Source of the DNA: Candidatus Latescibacterota bacterium
Lineage (GTDB): Bacteria; Latescibacterota; UBA2968; UBA8231
Length of the DNA: 64,000 nt
Direction of reading: 5' to 3'
Assembly: GCA_016187725.1 (NCBI GenBank)
Contig: JACPJE010000055.1
Span: forward strand, 1 to 64,000
Part shown: one piece after another, positions 8,909 through 18,348 of the stretch
Layout: each line of letters begins with the position of its first letter
How positions within the stretch are numbered: position 1 is the first letter of the stretch
Position numbers and translations under genes: made by a program
The notes under the pieces: model-generated
The model's database searches: none
Seen by the model: the letters and a program-made list of their open reading frames with translations, nothing else
Told to the model about the DNA's origin: nothing

Positions 8909-9820
8909 CTATTGACGCGCAGTTGTCGAAAGCCGCAAGCGCGGAGGTGGCGCACATTCGATGACCACCTCGTGCCCAGTGCGGGGATGGCGGAAACGCA
9001 ACTCGGCAGCATGCAGGTAATAGCCGGGATCGCCGGGTACTGCTTGCGAATCTGGTGCGGGCAGCCCTCCCACTCCATAGAGCGGGTCGCCCACCAGCGG
9101 GTGTCCTGCCGCGGCCAGATGGATGCGGATCTGGTGCGGCCGGCCCGTCTCGATGCGCACATCGCAGAGGAAGGAATCTGCGCGGCCTTCGAGAACCCTC
9201 ACCTGGGATAAAGCGGGCTTGCCCCCCGGGCTGGCGGCATGGAGTTCGCCCAGCAGGGAGTGGGGCACTGGCCCGATGGGGGCGGCAATCTCCAGCTCAT
9301 CCCATTGGGGGAGTCCGCTGGCCAGGGCCCGGTAGCGTTTGCCGATTGCTTTTTTTGACCACTGCCGCATCAGGGCGATCCGGGCAGGGTGGTTGCGGGC
9401 GCAGAGCACCACACCCGAGGTCCACCGCCCCAAACGGTGTACCGGGGCCGCGTCAGGCGCATAGGCCTGCACCTGATACAGCAGCGTCCCTTGCAGAAAA
9501 TTGGCACCGGGAAGCGTCGGCAGTCCCGCTGGTTTGGCCACGGCGAGCAGGTCTTCGTCCTCGTAGAGCACCGCAAAAGACCTGGGAGCCTCCGGCTCAA
9601 CCCAGGGCGGGCGGTCCCAGACCAGCTCGCTCCCCCGGCGCAAGGCGCTTTCGGCATGTCCGGCCCGCTCGTCGAGGCGCACCAACCCGGCGGTGATCCG
9701 CGCCGTCCACTCTTCGGGGGAGGAATGGGGATAGCGCCGGCTGAGATAACCCAGCAAGGTCTGCCCCTCGGCGTCTGGACCGAGCCGCTCGCGGTACTTG
9801 CAGCCTTCGTTATACGTCAT
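8909..9820 (-). CDS. RluA-family pseudouridine synthase-like protein
   Basis: LYEDEDLLAVAKPAGLPTLPG, APVHRLGRWTSGVVL, ETGRPHQIRIHLAAAGHPLVGDPLYG. Confidence 0.88.
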   Translation of the reverse strand: MTYNEGCKYRERLGPDAEGQTLLGYLSRRYPHSSPEEWTARITAGLVRLDERAGHAESALRRGSELVWDRPPWVEPEAPRSFAVLYEDEDLLAVAKPAGLPTLPGANFLQGTLLYQVQAYAPDAAPVHRLGRWTSGVVLCARNHPARIALMRQWSKKAIGKRYRALASGLPQWDELEIAAPIGPVPHSLLGELHAASPGGKPALSQVRVLEGRADSFLCDVRIETGRPHQIRIHLAAAGHPLVGDPLYGVGGLPAPDSQAVPGDPGYYLHAAELRFRHPRTGHEVVIECAPPPRLRLSTTARQ

Positions 9821-9874
9821 GGCTCCATCTGCAGCCAGAACGCCGCCTCCTTGCCGAGGATCTAGGAGAGCATC

Positions 9875-10222
9875 TCAAAGTGGAAGAAACTGTACCCTGT
9901 CGATCAAGTCCTCTGGTTCTCCGGCCTTGGCGATCAGTTCCAGATCGCGGATACAGGTGCCGATAGAGATGCGCAGCGGATGGGCATAGATCAGGCCGGA
10001 AAAGGCGCGTTTCTGCTCTTGCCTGCTGGCCGCTTCGACCAGCAAGTCATCGTCCTGCGAGAAGAGCACGCGCCCCAAGGCGCCGGCCCGATCCAACAAC
10101 TCTGGATCCTCCATACGGCTTGCACCATTTTCAAAAGCAGTGACCACGTCTATCCCCCTCAAGCGCAGTCCAATCGTGATGGCGCGCGGCACATGGTGGT
10201 CCATGTACAGAGCAACAGCCAT
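9875..10222 (-). CDS. DUF5615-type PIN-like putative toxin
   Basis: LYMDHHVPRAITIGLRLRGIDVVTAFENG...LFSQDDDLL; short gene coupled to a DUF433-like partner. Confidence 0.75.
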   Translation of the reverse strand: MAVALYMDHHVPRAITIGLRLRGIDVVTAFENGASRMEDPELLDRAGALGRVLFSQDDDLLVEAASRQEQKRAFSGLIYAHPLRISIGTCIRDLELIAKAGEPEDLIDRVQFLPL

Positions 10223-10533
10223 CAGCGCAGCCCTTGAGACCTCAGACGAGCCGCAAGAGGCGAAGGCTGCGAGCCCTGCATTTGGTCCACGTACTTTAAC
10301 CGTTGCTCCAGATTCTGTTCCAGTTCTTCCTGGTGATCCCAGTAGTAGGCCAGAGCAGAGTGTATCTGCCCCAGGGACAAGTAGGGGTGTTGGAAGTGTA
10401 ATTCTTCTGGGCTCCAGCCATAGGCGAGCCTTTCGGCGACAAGTTCGATCACCTTCATGGTCGTCCCGGAAATGGTTGGGATACTGTTCTCATCGAGGAC
10501 GACGTGTTCATAACGGGTTTCGACGAAAGACAT
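10222..10533 (-). CDS. DUF433-type putative antitoxin
   Basis: ISGTTMKVIELVAERLAYGWSPEELHFQHPYLSLGQIHSALAYYWDHQEEL; TGATG stop/start overlap with the downstream gene. Confidence 0.78.
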   Translation of the reverse strand: MSFVETRYEHVVLDENSIPTISGTTMKVIELVAERLAYGWSPEELHFQHPYLSLGQIHSALAYYWDHQEELEQNLEQRLKYVDQMQGSQPSPLAARLRSQGLR

Positions 10534-10562
10534 GGCAACACCTCACATTTCGTGAAAGTCAC

Positions 10563-10883
10563 TTATTCATACACAATTGCGTATAAATCCTCCCGTTTCT
10601 TCTCAGAAAGCTCCTTAAACTCCATTAAATACACAAGAGTCGCCCTCAATTCAGAGGTTTCATTCCCACCTTTTCCTTCATACCAATTCATTTCGGACAA
10701 AAACCTTGGCGTCGCCCCTTGGAGGAATCGGGCATGCATGCTTTGGCGCCCATCGTGATCTTCCCGGAACACGCGAAGCAGGGATTCCTGGCGAAGCTGT
10801 GCCTGTTCCTCTTCTACTGCATCGTCCTCGTTGGGCTCGCTGAGAAGCGGACGAAGGTGGCTCTCGAGAAAGTCTGTCGCCAA
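10563..10883 (-). pseudogene. Probable out-of-frame 3' fragment of the upstream helicase gene
   Basis: Begins (no ATG) right where the 1012-aa ORF stops; contains IEELATDFLESHLRPLL and GRQSMHARFLQGATPR, which look like the C-terminal RecA-domain region of such helicases. Confidence 0.45.
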
Positions 10884-10888
10884 TTCCT

Positions 10889-13800
10889 CTATTCGATCAT
10901 GTATGGACTGCTCTGATGCCTAGGCTTCTTGGCACTTTCTCGAACCTGTCGACGGAGCCGCTGATAGCCCTTGTGACTGCCCTGCAACGCTTGCAGCATC
11001 CCGGTGAAATTCGTGTCTGCAAGCCGGCCAACCAATTCCCCCTTCTCCTGTAAATGGCCCATCTGTCTAGCAGCGATGCCCCGCAATTCAGGGTCCGTGT
11101 GTAATGTGTGAGCGACCGGTCGACCAGCATCGGCTGCACGGAGCGCATGACGAATATTGAGCACATCTCGGAGGAGGCCAAGCGGCCTCAAGTACACGCC
11201 GAAGACCAGAACCTTCTCGCGCTGGGATGTCCACTGCTCTATCTCTTTCACAGCAGCGATGATACGAGGGTGTTCGCTGTCGGGGTCGAATTTGACGTCC
11301 GGGAGTTGTTCGGCACCCTCGACGACCCTCTGGCGAGCACCGCGGAGGCGGCGATACCAATAGGCAACGCGTACAATCTTCCCCCGTGTGTGTTCATCGA
11401 CGACGCCGGGATTAGGAACACGGATCACCTCGTTAGTCTCCATGAGATCGACACTCACATGGCCTGCGGAGAGCTTGGTATAGGCATCCCGCACAGCACT
11501 AGGCCAGCCATCGGTGTCCGCTCGCGATAGGCCGCGAGCGCTTTGACTCATAGATTCGGCTGCAAACAACACCTCCAACCAAGCCGAGCCCGAACCCACG
11601 GCCTCTGACCAAGGGATGTTTATTTTCTCGACTCTTCTGTGAGGATGCGGACGTCCATCAGTGATTCCCGTACCGAGCCTGAACTTCTGGATAAGCGGAT
11701 CATCATCGCGCCGACGTCTCGTGACATACGAAGAGAGTGTGTGGGTGAAGTCATCTGCTGCGTCGCAAAGTTCCATGAGCCGAGCATCCTCGTCGGGCGC
11801 AACGCGCGCGCTTCTTGCAGCATCGTGCAGGCACTGAACCACTTCTTTGCTTCGTGCGGGATCAACTCCACAGCCCGCACGCTTGAGCAAATCGAGCCAC
11901 TGAGACAACTCCAACTCCATCGGCGTGGCAGTCAGACAGAGTCGCCGCCCATTCGCCGCCTTCCTCAAGATGGAATCGAGCAGTCGAGGGAGGACTTTTG
12001 TGGGCCCACCTTTAGAATCAGTACCATCTCCGGTTGCACTTTCCCGACTTTTGTGTGCCTCGTCAATTACGATGAGATCAAACTCACCCAACCACAATCC
12101 GAGCAACCCCTCCACCAGTTGCCGCCCGCTCTCCTCTTGGAGTGCCTGAATGAGCAATCTGTTGTTGCCACCCCTACGATAGACTGGTAGTAGAGCGTCA
12201 ATCTGTTTTCGCCACTGCTGACGGTCACGACCACTGAGGCACTCAGAGATCCTCCCCGCGATTTGCTGAATGATTTTGTTGGGATCATCCAGCAGTTTAC
12301 CAATCCTGGTGCGAGCGTCATTTCTGCGAGAGGCTGCCGACAGTTCAGCGCGTACATAAGACGGCAGTGCAACTCGCCATTCGGCAGGACTCCTGCCTTG
12401 GCGCACTTGGGGAGCACGGAAGCCATGCGAGAGGAGCACCCACTCTGGCTTGTCAGGAAGTGGCTCTAATTCAGCCCAGTCTTCTTTCTGCTGAGCCTGT
12501 TTCACAAAATCTGTTTCGGTAGCATCATCCCTAACGCGAAGCACGCTTGGGTCGTCACTACCTTCGAGTGGAATCCTGCCCAGCTCAAGAGCGACAGACT
12601 GCCACCCGTGACCCGCCCAGTTGATACTGACTGTAGCGTTCTTTGGAATGTCCGCGCGCCAGAATAAGCACAAAAACATAGCTGGCTGGGTCTCGATGGA
12701 TGCTGCCAAGATAGGGGGAGCTATGAGGAGGACTGGGGCCTCTGGTGCGTCACCAACTTGCCCCATGTGCCATTCGTCGGTGTCGATCTCCTCGGCCTCG
12801 GGGTTCCAGAACAAGCAGCGTTCAAGTTGCCCGGCATCGAACCGCTCTTCAACGGACATGACGATACCGCACTCGATATTTCCCGTCTTCATCGCCCCCG
12901 ACGTGAGCAAGCCCCGGCGGGAAAGATTGCCCGAACCAAGATACAACCAGCCTTTGCTGGCATAATCGTCGCGCAGGTACCCCACATAGATGAACTTTGC
13001 ATGCAGGCGACGGTGGAACCCCAACGCATCTGAGGGTTGAGCGATCATCCACCCATCCGTATCACCCTTCACTGCCCAGGAAGCAACTGCGCCGGCCTCG
13101 CTCGGTTCGACAAGCACAACTCGTTGCACCTTTGCCGTGAAAACATCGAGTTCTTCTAGTTTGGTGAGTATGGAAGGTTTCCCCGCCCTTTCAGCCGGTG
13201 CTTCATAGAAACCAGATCCGCAGAGAAGCAGGTTTCTCGGCGAATGGATGGATTTCCGTAGCCTCTGACGGATCTGCTCGTACAAGGGTTGCCCTAGGGA
13301 ATGGATGAAACGTGGCCTTCTATTGGAGGGTGCCACACTCTTTGCAGCCTCGCGCAGGGCGTCCAACCGAGCCATAAGCCGGCGTTGTTTGATTGGGAGA
13401 GTCTTCTCGTCGTCGTAAAACCGTTGGTCGATCAGTTGGGCGATGAAGGCACCGGCCGCGGCGACATCAGCGCGATCCTCCGCCGGTGCTGCGGCATCCA
13501 GCGGGACATCAACGGTCCAGACGAGTTCAAGTTGTTTCCTGGCAGAGGTATACGTGTAGTTCGCAGTAAGTACCGCAAGCCGCAAGTGCGCCGGTCCAGC
13601 TGTGCGGTTCGTGGCAAAAGAGAGAAGAGCAAGTTTTGCGTGTAGCAATGAGCCCGGGTCCGAGGCACGAGGTTGCAGTTCATGGAGGCCCGGCACACGT
13701 CCTGGTGGGAGCACGTTCTGTCTTGATCTGGACGCATGACCGTCGAGCATCAGGTACGCCACAACCGTACCAAGTTCTGAGCGCTGCCGGGGACGCAAAC

Positions 13801-13927
13801 CAGTGAAGCGCTGCATGGCAGCTTCTAGGAAATCCTCTGTACCGGTCATTGCTACGAGGGCTGCGCTCTGGCCAACCATTCCCTCGGGGGGATCAAAGAT
13901 CTCGAGAAGCGTTTCAGCACCGTTCAC
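10889..13927 (-). CDS. Tdp1/PLD-like phosphodiesterase domain fused to SF2 (DEAH) helicase-like domain; possibly degenerate
   Basis: Two HxK...N motifs (LLHAKLALLSF...LTANYT; RLHAKFIYVGY...LGSGNLSRRGL...NIECGIV), then FDLIVIDEAHKSRES and RRLCLTATPMELELSQW, EKVLVFGVYLRPLGLL; GTG start overlaps the upstream stop by 4 nt. Confidence 0.75.
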   Translation of the reverse strand: MNGAETLLEIFDPPEGMVGQSAALVAMTGTEDFLEAAMQRFTGLRPRQRSELGTVVAYLMLDGHASRSRQNVLPPGRVPGLHELQPRASDPGSLLHAKLALLSFATNRTAGPAHLRLAVLTANYTYTSARKQLELVWTVDVPLDAAAPAEDRADVAAAGAFIAQLIDQRFYDDEKTLPIKQRRLMARLDALREAAKSVAPSNRRPRFIHSLGQPLYEQIRQRLRKSIHSPRNLLLCGSGFYEAPAERAGKPSILTKLEELDVFTAKVQRVVLVEPSEAGAVASWAVKGDTDGWMIAQPSDALGFHRRLHAKFIYVGYLRDDYASKGWLYLGSGNLSRRGLLTSGAMKTGNIECGIVMSVEERFDAGQLERCLFWNPEAEEIDTDEWHMGQVGDAPEAPVLLIAPPILAASIETQPAMFLCLFWRADIPKNATVSINWAGHGWQSVALELGRIPLEGSDDPSVLRVRDDATETDFVKQAQQKEDWAELEPLPDKPEWVLLSHGFRAPQVRQGRSPAEWRVALPSYVRAELSAASRRNDARTRIGKLLDDPNKIIQQIAGRISECLSGRDRQQWRKQIDALLPVYRRGGNNRLLIQALQEESGRQLVEGLLGLWLGEFDLIVIDEAHKSRESATGDGTDSKGGPTKVLPRLLDSILRKAANGRRLCLTATPMELELSQWLDLLKRAGCGVDPARSKEVVQCLHDAARSARVAPDEDARLMELCDAADDFTHTLSSYVTRRRRDDDPLIQKFRLGTGITDGRPHPHRRVEKINIPWSEAVGSGSAWLEVLFAAESMSQSARGLSRADTDGWPSAVRDAYTKLSAGHVSVDLMETNEVIRVPNPGVVDEHTRGKIVRVAYWYRRLRGARQRVVEGAEQLPDVKFDPDSEHPRIIAAVKEIEQWTSQREKVLVFGVYLRPLGLLRDVLNIRHALRAADAGRPVAHTLHTDPELRGIAARQMGHLQEKGELVGRLADTNFTGMLQALQGSHKGYQRLRRQVRESAKKPRHQSSPYMIE

Positions 13928-15201
13928 TTCCCACCTCGCTGGGCGACATCACGGAGAAGCGTGTGGAAGTTGGCGATGCGGAACGTCCGGCCCGTATAAT
14001 CAGGCTCAATGGTCGTCACCCCTTCTTCAAATTCTTCTAGTGATTCAGAAGCATCCACCACCCGGAAAAGCGCGCCGCGAATGACGGAACCATCCGCAAG
14101 CGCCAGCAGCTCACCGACTCGCCCAACCAACAAGCTAATAGCCTCGGCGTCGTTGTGGGCTGCGGTGAGTGCGTCGCCAAATGCTTCGCTCGTGCTCTCA
14201 TGGATCTTGGCTGCACCCGCCTTCGACCTGAAGCTTTCCGCCGCAACCCTAAGCCGGCCCAGCGCCTTCCGCAACGATGCGCAGCGCGTGAGTTGGGTGA
14301 TGAGAGCTCCGCCGCGTTCGGGTTCCACTGCCTGAGTAAGCGCTATAGTCGCATCGCGCGCACGGTCGAGTATAGCCCCGAATGCACGCGCAGCAACAAT
14401 TTCATCAGCTTGTTGGCCGTGTCCTTCTGATTTCAGATTTGGCACTACGAATTTCTCAATATCCGGAAATTCAGCAGAATTAAGTACATGGGCGAGTTTT
14501 TTACGTTTTTCACATGCCTCAGAGGATGTACCAAGAAGCCGTGAGCGAACAAGATCCTTTTCTTCAGGAGTGGAATACGTGGGCGAAAGTGCTTTGAGCA
14601 ACGAATCGGGCTGCCGATGAGGATCTTGCCCACCTTGGAGCCAATCTGTGAGCCAACGCCGCAAACTACCCCCTCCCCTGCCGACCCGCTGCTCGAGAAA
14701 CGCATCGGCAAGAGCTCGGCCAACTGGCTCAAGCTCCAGAAGGTCAAATCTGGTTCCGGCCGCGAAACCAAGACCTCCAGCGCTACGAAGGGCTCGGGTC
14801 GCCGCCTGCCGATGCGTGTTCCGGACATAATGAGGTTGAGATAACTGGCTGAAATTCCAGACAGCCTCGGTTTTGTCACGGCGGAACGCTCGGCTCCCGA
14901 GGATTCGGTCCGAAGGGCTTTCCGGGTGGGCAAAGAACTCGAGCTTGCAGGCAAGTGACTCGATGCCGTGGCAAATGGCGGTAGACTTCGGAGAGTTGGC
15001 GCCTTGCCTCCTCAACTCCTCGTGCAAAGCGAGCGCAGCCAAAGGCCACGACAACTGTCTCACGAACCAGATCCTCCCTATCTCGGGGACAACCAATTCG
15101 CGAAAGAACAAATCTGCTGCTCTCAGACCGAAGTCGAGCGAGAGCCGAGAGGAATCGAGCTTACTGGGCGCTGGGGAAAACCAGTACGACGTAGTGCTCA
15201 T
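13924..15201 (-). CDS. Uncharacterised protein (425 aa), coupled partner of the Tdp1-helicase gene
   Basis: ATG start at 15201; stop overlaps GTG start of the downstream gene (GTGA); no recognised catalytic motif. Confidence 0.65.
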   Translation of the reverse strand: MSTTSYWFSPAPSKLDSSRLSLDFGLRAADLFFRELVVPEIGRIWFVRQLSWPLAALALHEELRRQGANSPKSTAICHGIESLACKLEFFAHPESPSDRILGSRAFRRDKTEAVWNFSQLSQPHYVRNTHRQAATRALRSAGGLGFAAGTRFDLLELEPVGRALADAFLEQRVGRGGGSLRRWLTDWLQGGQDPHRQPDSLLKALSPTYSTPEEKDLVRSRLLGTSSEACEKRKKLAHVLNSAEFPDIEKFVVPNLKSEGHGQQADEIVAARAFGAILDRARDATIALTQAVEPERGGALITQLTRCASLRKALGRLRVAAESFRSKAGAAKIHESTSEAFGDALTAAHNDAEAISLLVGRVGELLALADGSVIRGALFRVVDASESLEEFEEGVTTIEPDYTGRTFRIANFHTLLRDVAQRGGK

Positions 15202-15268
15202 AGTTTAGCGCTCTGCGCATCCCGCGCGAAAAGGTTCATCAGACAGGAGAAACTCATCTGTATTGAAG

Positions 15269-17026
15269 CTACTTTGACGCCTCACCCCCAGCCCCCATCA
15301 CCGCCCCGGTCGAGGTCGGGCCCACGCTCTGGCTGTAGAAACGCAGCAGCGGTCCGTACTCCCGCTGTGGCCCTCTGAACTTCCCGCTCTGCCGTCGCGC
15401 CGCGAAAAATCCCTCGTCCGCCGGCACACCCCCCATCAACAGATTTAGCCGCCGCTCGTGGAGATCGATGTCGATCTCGTCGCCCTCGGCCACCAGCCCG
15501 ATGGGTCCGCCCCGGGCTGCCTCGGGGTCCACGTGGCCGATGCAGGGCCCGCGCGTAGCGCCCGAGTAGCGCCCGTCCGTGACAAAGCTGACCGAGTTGC
15601 CCAGCCCCATGCCGTGGGCTGTGGCCGCCAGCAGCGACAGCTCCCGCATCCCCGGACCGCCCGCCGGCCCCTCGTAATTGACCACCACCACGTCCCCTGG
15701 TTTGATACGGCCGGCCTCCAGCGCGTCCCGGGCCTCTTCCTCGCAGGGGAAAACCCTGGCCGGCCCCCGGTGTCGCCACATGGCGCTCTCCACCGCACTG
15801 ACCTTGGCCAGGGCCCGGCCCAGGTTGCCGCGCAGCACCCGCATCCCCCCCTCGGGATGAAGGGGTTTGGCGAAAGGCGCGATGATCTGGGGATTGAGAT
15901 TCTGCGCCTCGTCCATCAACTGCCCGGCGCTCTTGCCGCTGATGGTGAGCGCCTCCCGCTGCACCAGCCCACCCGTTCCTAACTCCTTCATCACCGCCCA
16001 GATCCCCCCGGCCAGGCCCAGGTCGGTGGGGAAGTACACCGAGGCCGGGCGGAAGCGCCCCAGCAGGGGAGTGGTGCGGGAAAGCTGGTCGAAATCCTCC
16101 ACCGACAAATCGATGCCCAACTGCGCGGCGATGGCCGGCAGGTGTAATGCCGCGTTGGTGGAACCGCCCACCGCCAGCACCGCGCGCACCGCGTGCTCAA
16201 AAGCCGCGCGGCCCAGCAGCACCGAGGGCAGGGCAGTCCGATCCCCGCGCAGCCAGTAGTCGGCGCAGCGGCGCACGGCCAATTGACCAGCCTCCCATCC
16301 GATACGCGACAGCTCAGGGCTCAGTTCGCCCTTTTTGCCCGGAGCCATGGCCAGGACCGTGCCGTTGCCCGGCAGGGAGAGTCCCAGCACCTCGCAGACC
16401 AGGGCCATGGTGGTGGCGGTGCCCATCATGTTGCAGCCCCCCGGCGTGGCGCAGGTGTGCTCGACGATCTCCTCGTACTCGGCGTCGGCCAGTTTGCCGG
16501 CCAGGTGCATGCCGTGGGCCTCCTTGATGTCGCTGGTGCCCAGGGCCGCGCGGCCGGGGATCTTGTCAGTGGTATAGGTGCCCATCAGCCCGCCGGTGAC
16601 AAAGACCGCCGGCACATCGACCCGGGCCACCGCCATCAGCATGGCCGGGGTGATCTTGTCGCAGGAGGAGATGCAGACCAGGGCGTCGAACTGGTGCATC
16701 TGCACCTTGGCCTCCACGGCCCCAGCCCCCAGGTCGCGGCTGAGCAGGGACCAGTGCATGCCCTCGCCCTGGGCGATGCCGTCGCAGCCGGCGGGGATAT
16801 TGGTGATGTACCCCTCGGCACCGGCCTCGTACACCGCTTCCTTGACGATGCGGGCCAGTTGGTGGAGGTGCACGTGGCCGGCGGTGGAGTCGTCGGCCGA
16901 GGAGACGATGCCGATCTTGGGCCGGTTCAGTACGTCGAGGGGCTGCGAGCCAGTGCCGATGTACAGGGCCCGGGCGTAGTCACTCTGGCGGGCGGTGCGA
17001 AAGGAACCAGTTTGGCGCGGGGGCAT
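15269..17026 (-). CDS. IlvD/Edd-family dehydratase (dihydroxy-acid dehydratase-like)
   Basis: [78 protein letters not shown] upstream of ATG 17026. Confidence 0.92.
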   Translation of the reverse strand: MPPRQTGSFRTARQSDYARALYIGTGSQPLDVLNRPKIGIVSSADDSTAGHVHLHQLARIVKEAVYEAGAEGYITNIPAGCDGIAQGEGMHWSLLSRDLGAGAVEAKVQMHQFDALVCISSCDKITPAMLMAVARVDVPAVFVTGGLMGTYTTDKIPGRAALGTSDIKEAHGMHLAGKLADAEYEEIVEHTCATPGGCNMMGTATTMALVCEVLGLSLPGNGTVLAMAPGKKGELSPELSRIGWEAGQLAVRRCADYWLRGDRTALPSVLLGRAAFEHAVRAVLAVGGSTNAALHLPAIAAQLGIDLSVEDFDQLSRTTPLLGRFRPASVYFPTDLGLAGGIWAVMKELGTGGLVQREALTISGKSAGQLMDEAQNLNPQIIAPFAKPLHPEGGMRVLRGNLGRALAKVSAVESAMWRHRGPARVFPCEEEARDALEAGRIKPGDVVVVNYEGPAGGPGMRELSLLAATAHGMGLGNSVSFVTDGRYSGATRGPCIGHVDPEAARGGPIGLVAEGDEIDIDLHERRLNLLMGGVPADEGFFAARRQSGKFRGPQREYGPLLRFYSQSVGPTSTGAVMGAGGEASK

Positions 17027-17063
17027 GGGCCTTTCCTCGGGTTGTGGAACATCCACGGTCAAA

Positions 17064-18125
17064 CTAGCCAATGGAGCCTACAGGAACAACCTCATGCTCT
17101 GCTTCGAACTTCCCGGGAACAACCTCCTCCAGGCATTTAGGCGCATAGATCACCAGGTCGATTTCCTGTGAGGTAACCACCGGAAAGGCATAGGTAGAAC
17201 TATGGTGCTTTATCCCTTTTCCAGCTTCGCGCCTCGATTCGATGAATGCCCGATGCGCGGCGAGGCGGGCTGAGGCCCGCTGCCGGCCCACGGCTACTGC
17301 CTCCTTCACCACATCCCGTGCCGCTCTTCCCAATCCTTCATCTAATTCGATGCCGACGCTGTTCCGGCCACTGGCCAAAGCGGCGGCCATCGTGGTCCCA
17401 GTGCCCAGGAAGGGGTCGAGCACCACATCCCCATAAACCGAGTGCATACAGATGAGCCGGTACGCCAATTCGAAGGGGTAGGCAGCGCTGCGCTCCCGGC
17501 TGGAACGATCTGCAAGTTCCTGCCCGGTGCCCTTCAGATCCATCCACAGGTCGGAGAACCAGAGGTTCCGTTCCTCCCAGAAGAAGGCACTCTCTCTTCG
17601 GATGCGCTGTTCTTCCGGGGTCCTGAACGCCCGCCGGCCTCCTTTGCGGAAGATCAGGATGTATTCGTGCTCGTAGGTGACGTACGCACCTGCCGGCAGC
17701 ATCCCCGAGCCCATGAACTTGTTCGGGGCATTGGTGGGCTTGCGCCAGAGAATGTCGGGCAATTGCACAAACCCGATGGCGCTCATAGCCTGGATAATGC
17801 GGGCGTGATTGGAGTACATCTGGAAGTTCCCTGCGACCGTGCGCACCGCGTCGCCGATATTGATACAGGCGATGCCGCCGGGCCGCAGTACGCGAAAACA
17901 CTCGCGCCATATCTTGTCCAATTCCAGATGTATCAATTCAAAAGCACCAGCGCCATCATTATCGGCTAGAGCACCCTCAACTCGGGGATTCATCAGGGCA
18001 AAGGCGCCGTCCCACATCTCGATCATGGGGTAGGGCGGGGAGGTGACAACCAGATCCACTGACCTGTCCGCGAGCTGGTCCAGGTTCCGGGCATCTGCGA
18101 AGAACACCTGATGACAGGTCTTCAT
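17064..18125 (-). CDS. Site-specific DNA methyltransferase, class beta (motif IV before motif I)
   Basis: [19 protein letters not shown] (motif IV), later [30 protein letters not shown] (motif I region). Confidence 0.9.
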   Translation of the reverse strand: MKTCHQVFFADARNLDQLADRSVDLVVTSPPYPMIEMWDGAFALMNPRVEGALADNDGAGAFELIHLELDKIWRECFRVLRPGGIACINIGDAVRTVAGNFQMYSNHARIIQAMSAIGFVQLPDILWRKPTNAPNKFMGSGMLPAGAYVTYEHEYILIFRKGGRRAFRTPEEQRIRRESAFFWEERNLWFSDLWMDLKGTGQELADRSSRERSAAYPFELAYRLICMHSVYGDVVLDPFLGTGTTMAAALASGRNSVGIELDEGLGRAARDVVKEAVAVGRQRASARLAAHRAFIESRREAGKGIKHHSSTYAFPVVTSQEIDLVIYAPKCLEEVVPGKFEAEHEVVPVGSIG

Positions 18126-18301
18126 GGATAGCTGCTCTGGCAGGCTCCGAGGAGCATCGACCTTTTCAAAAAGCGGAATCTTCACCCTCGCGAAAACCCG
18201 GCTCGCAATTTGGCCCCTTTGGGGGTCACCGTCAATGCCATCGCCCCCGGTCAGATCGGCGCGCACCCGAAAACCTGCTCGCCGAAGTAGCTATAAAGAA
18301 A

Positions 18302-18328
18302 GGCCTGCCCTGCGCCGCAGGACAGGCC
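18302..18328 (-). terminator. Rho-independent terminator of the octaheme cytochrome gene
   Basis: GGCCTGCCCTGCG/CGCAGGACAGGCC hairpin with T-rich tail (TTTCTTTAT) on the minus strand, just after the stop at 18349. Confidence 0.6.
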
Positions 18329-18348
18329 CTGTGCGAGGGGACCCCAGG

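Noticed and set aside
10889-18125. Calling the locus DISARM, BREX or another named system
   Set aside because: The required signature genes are not present in recognisable form; PLD-like plus helicase plus a distant methyltransferase is insufficient for assignment.
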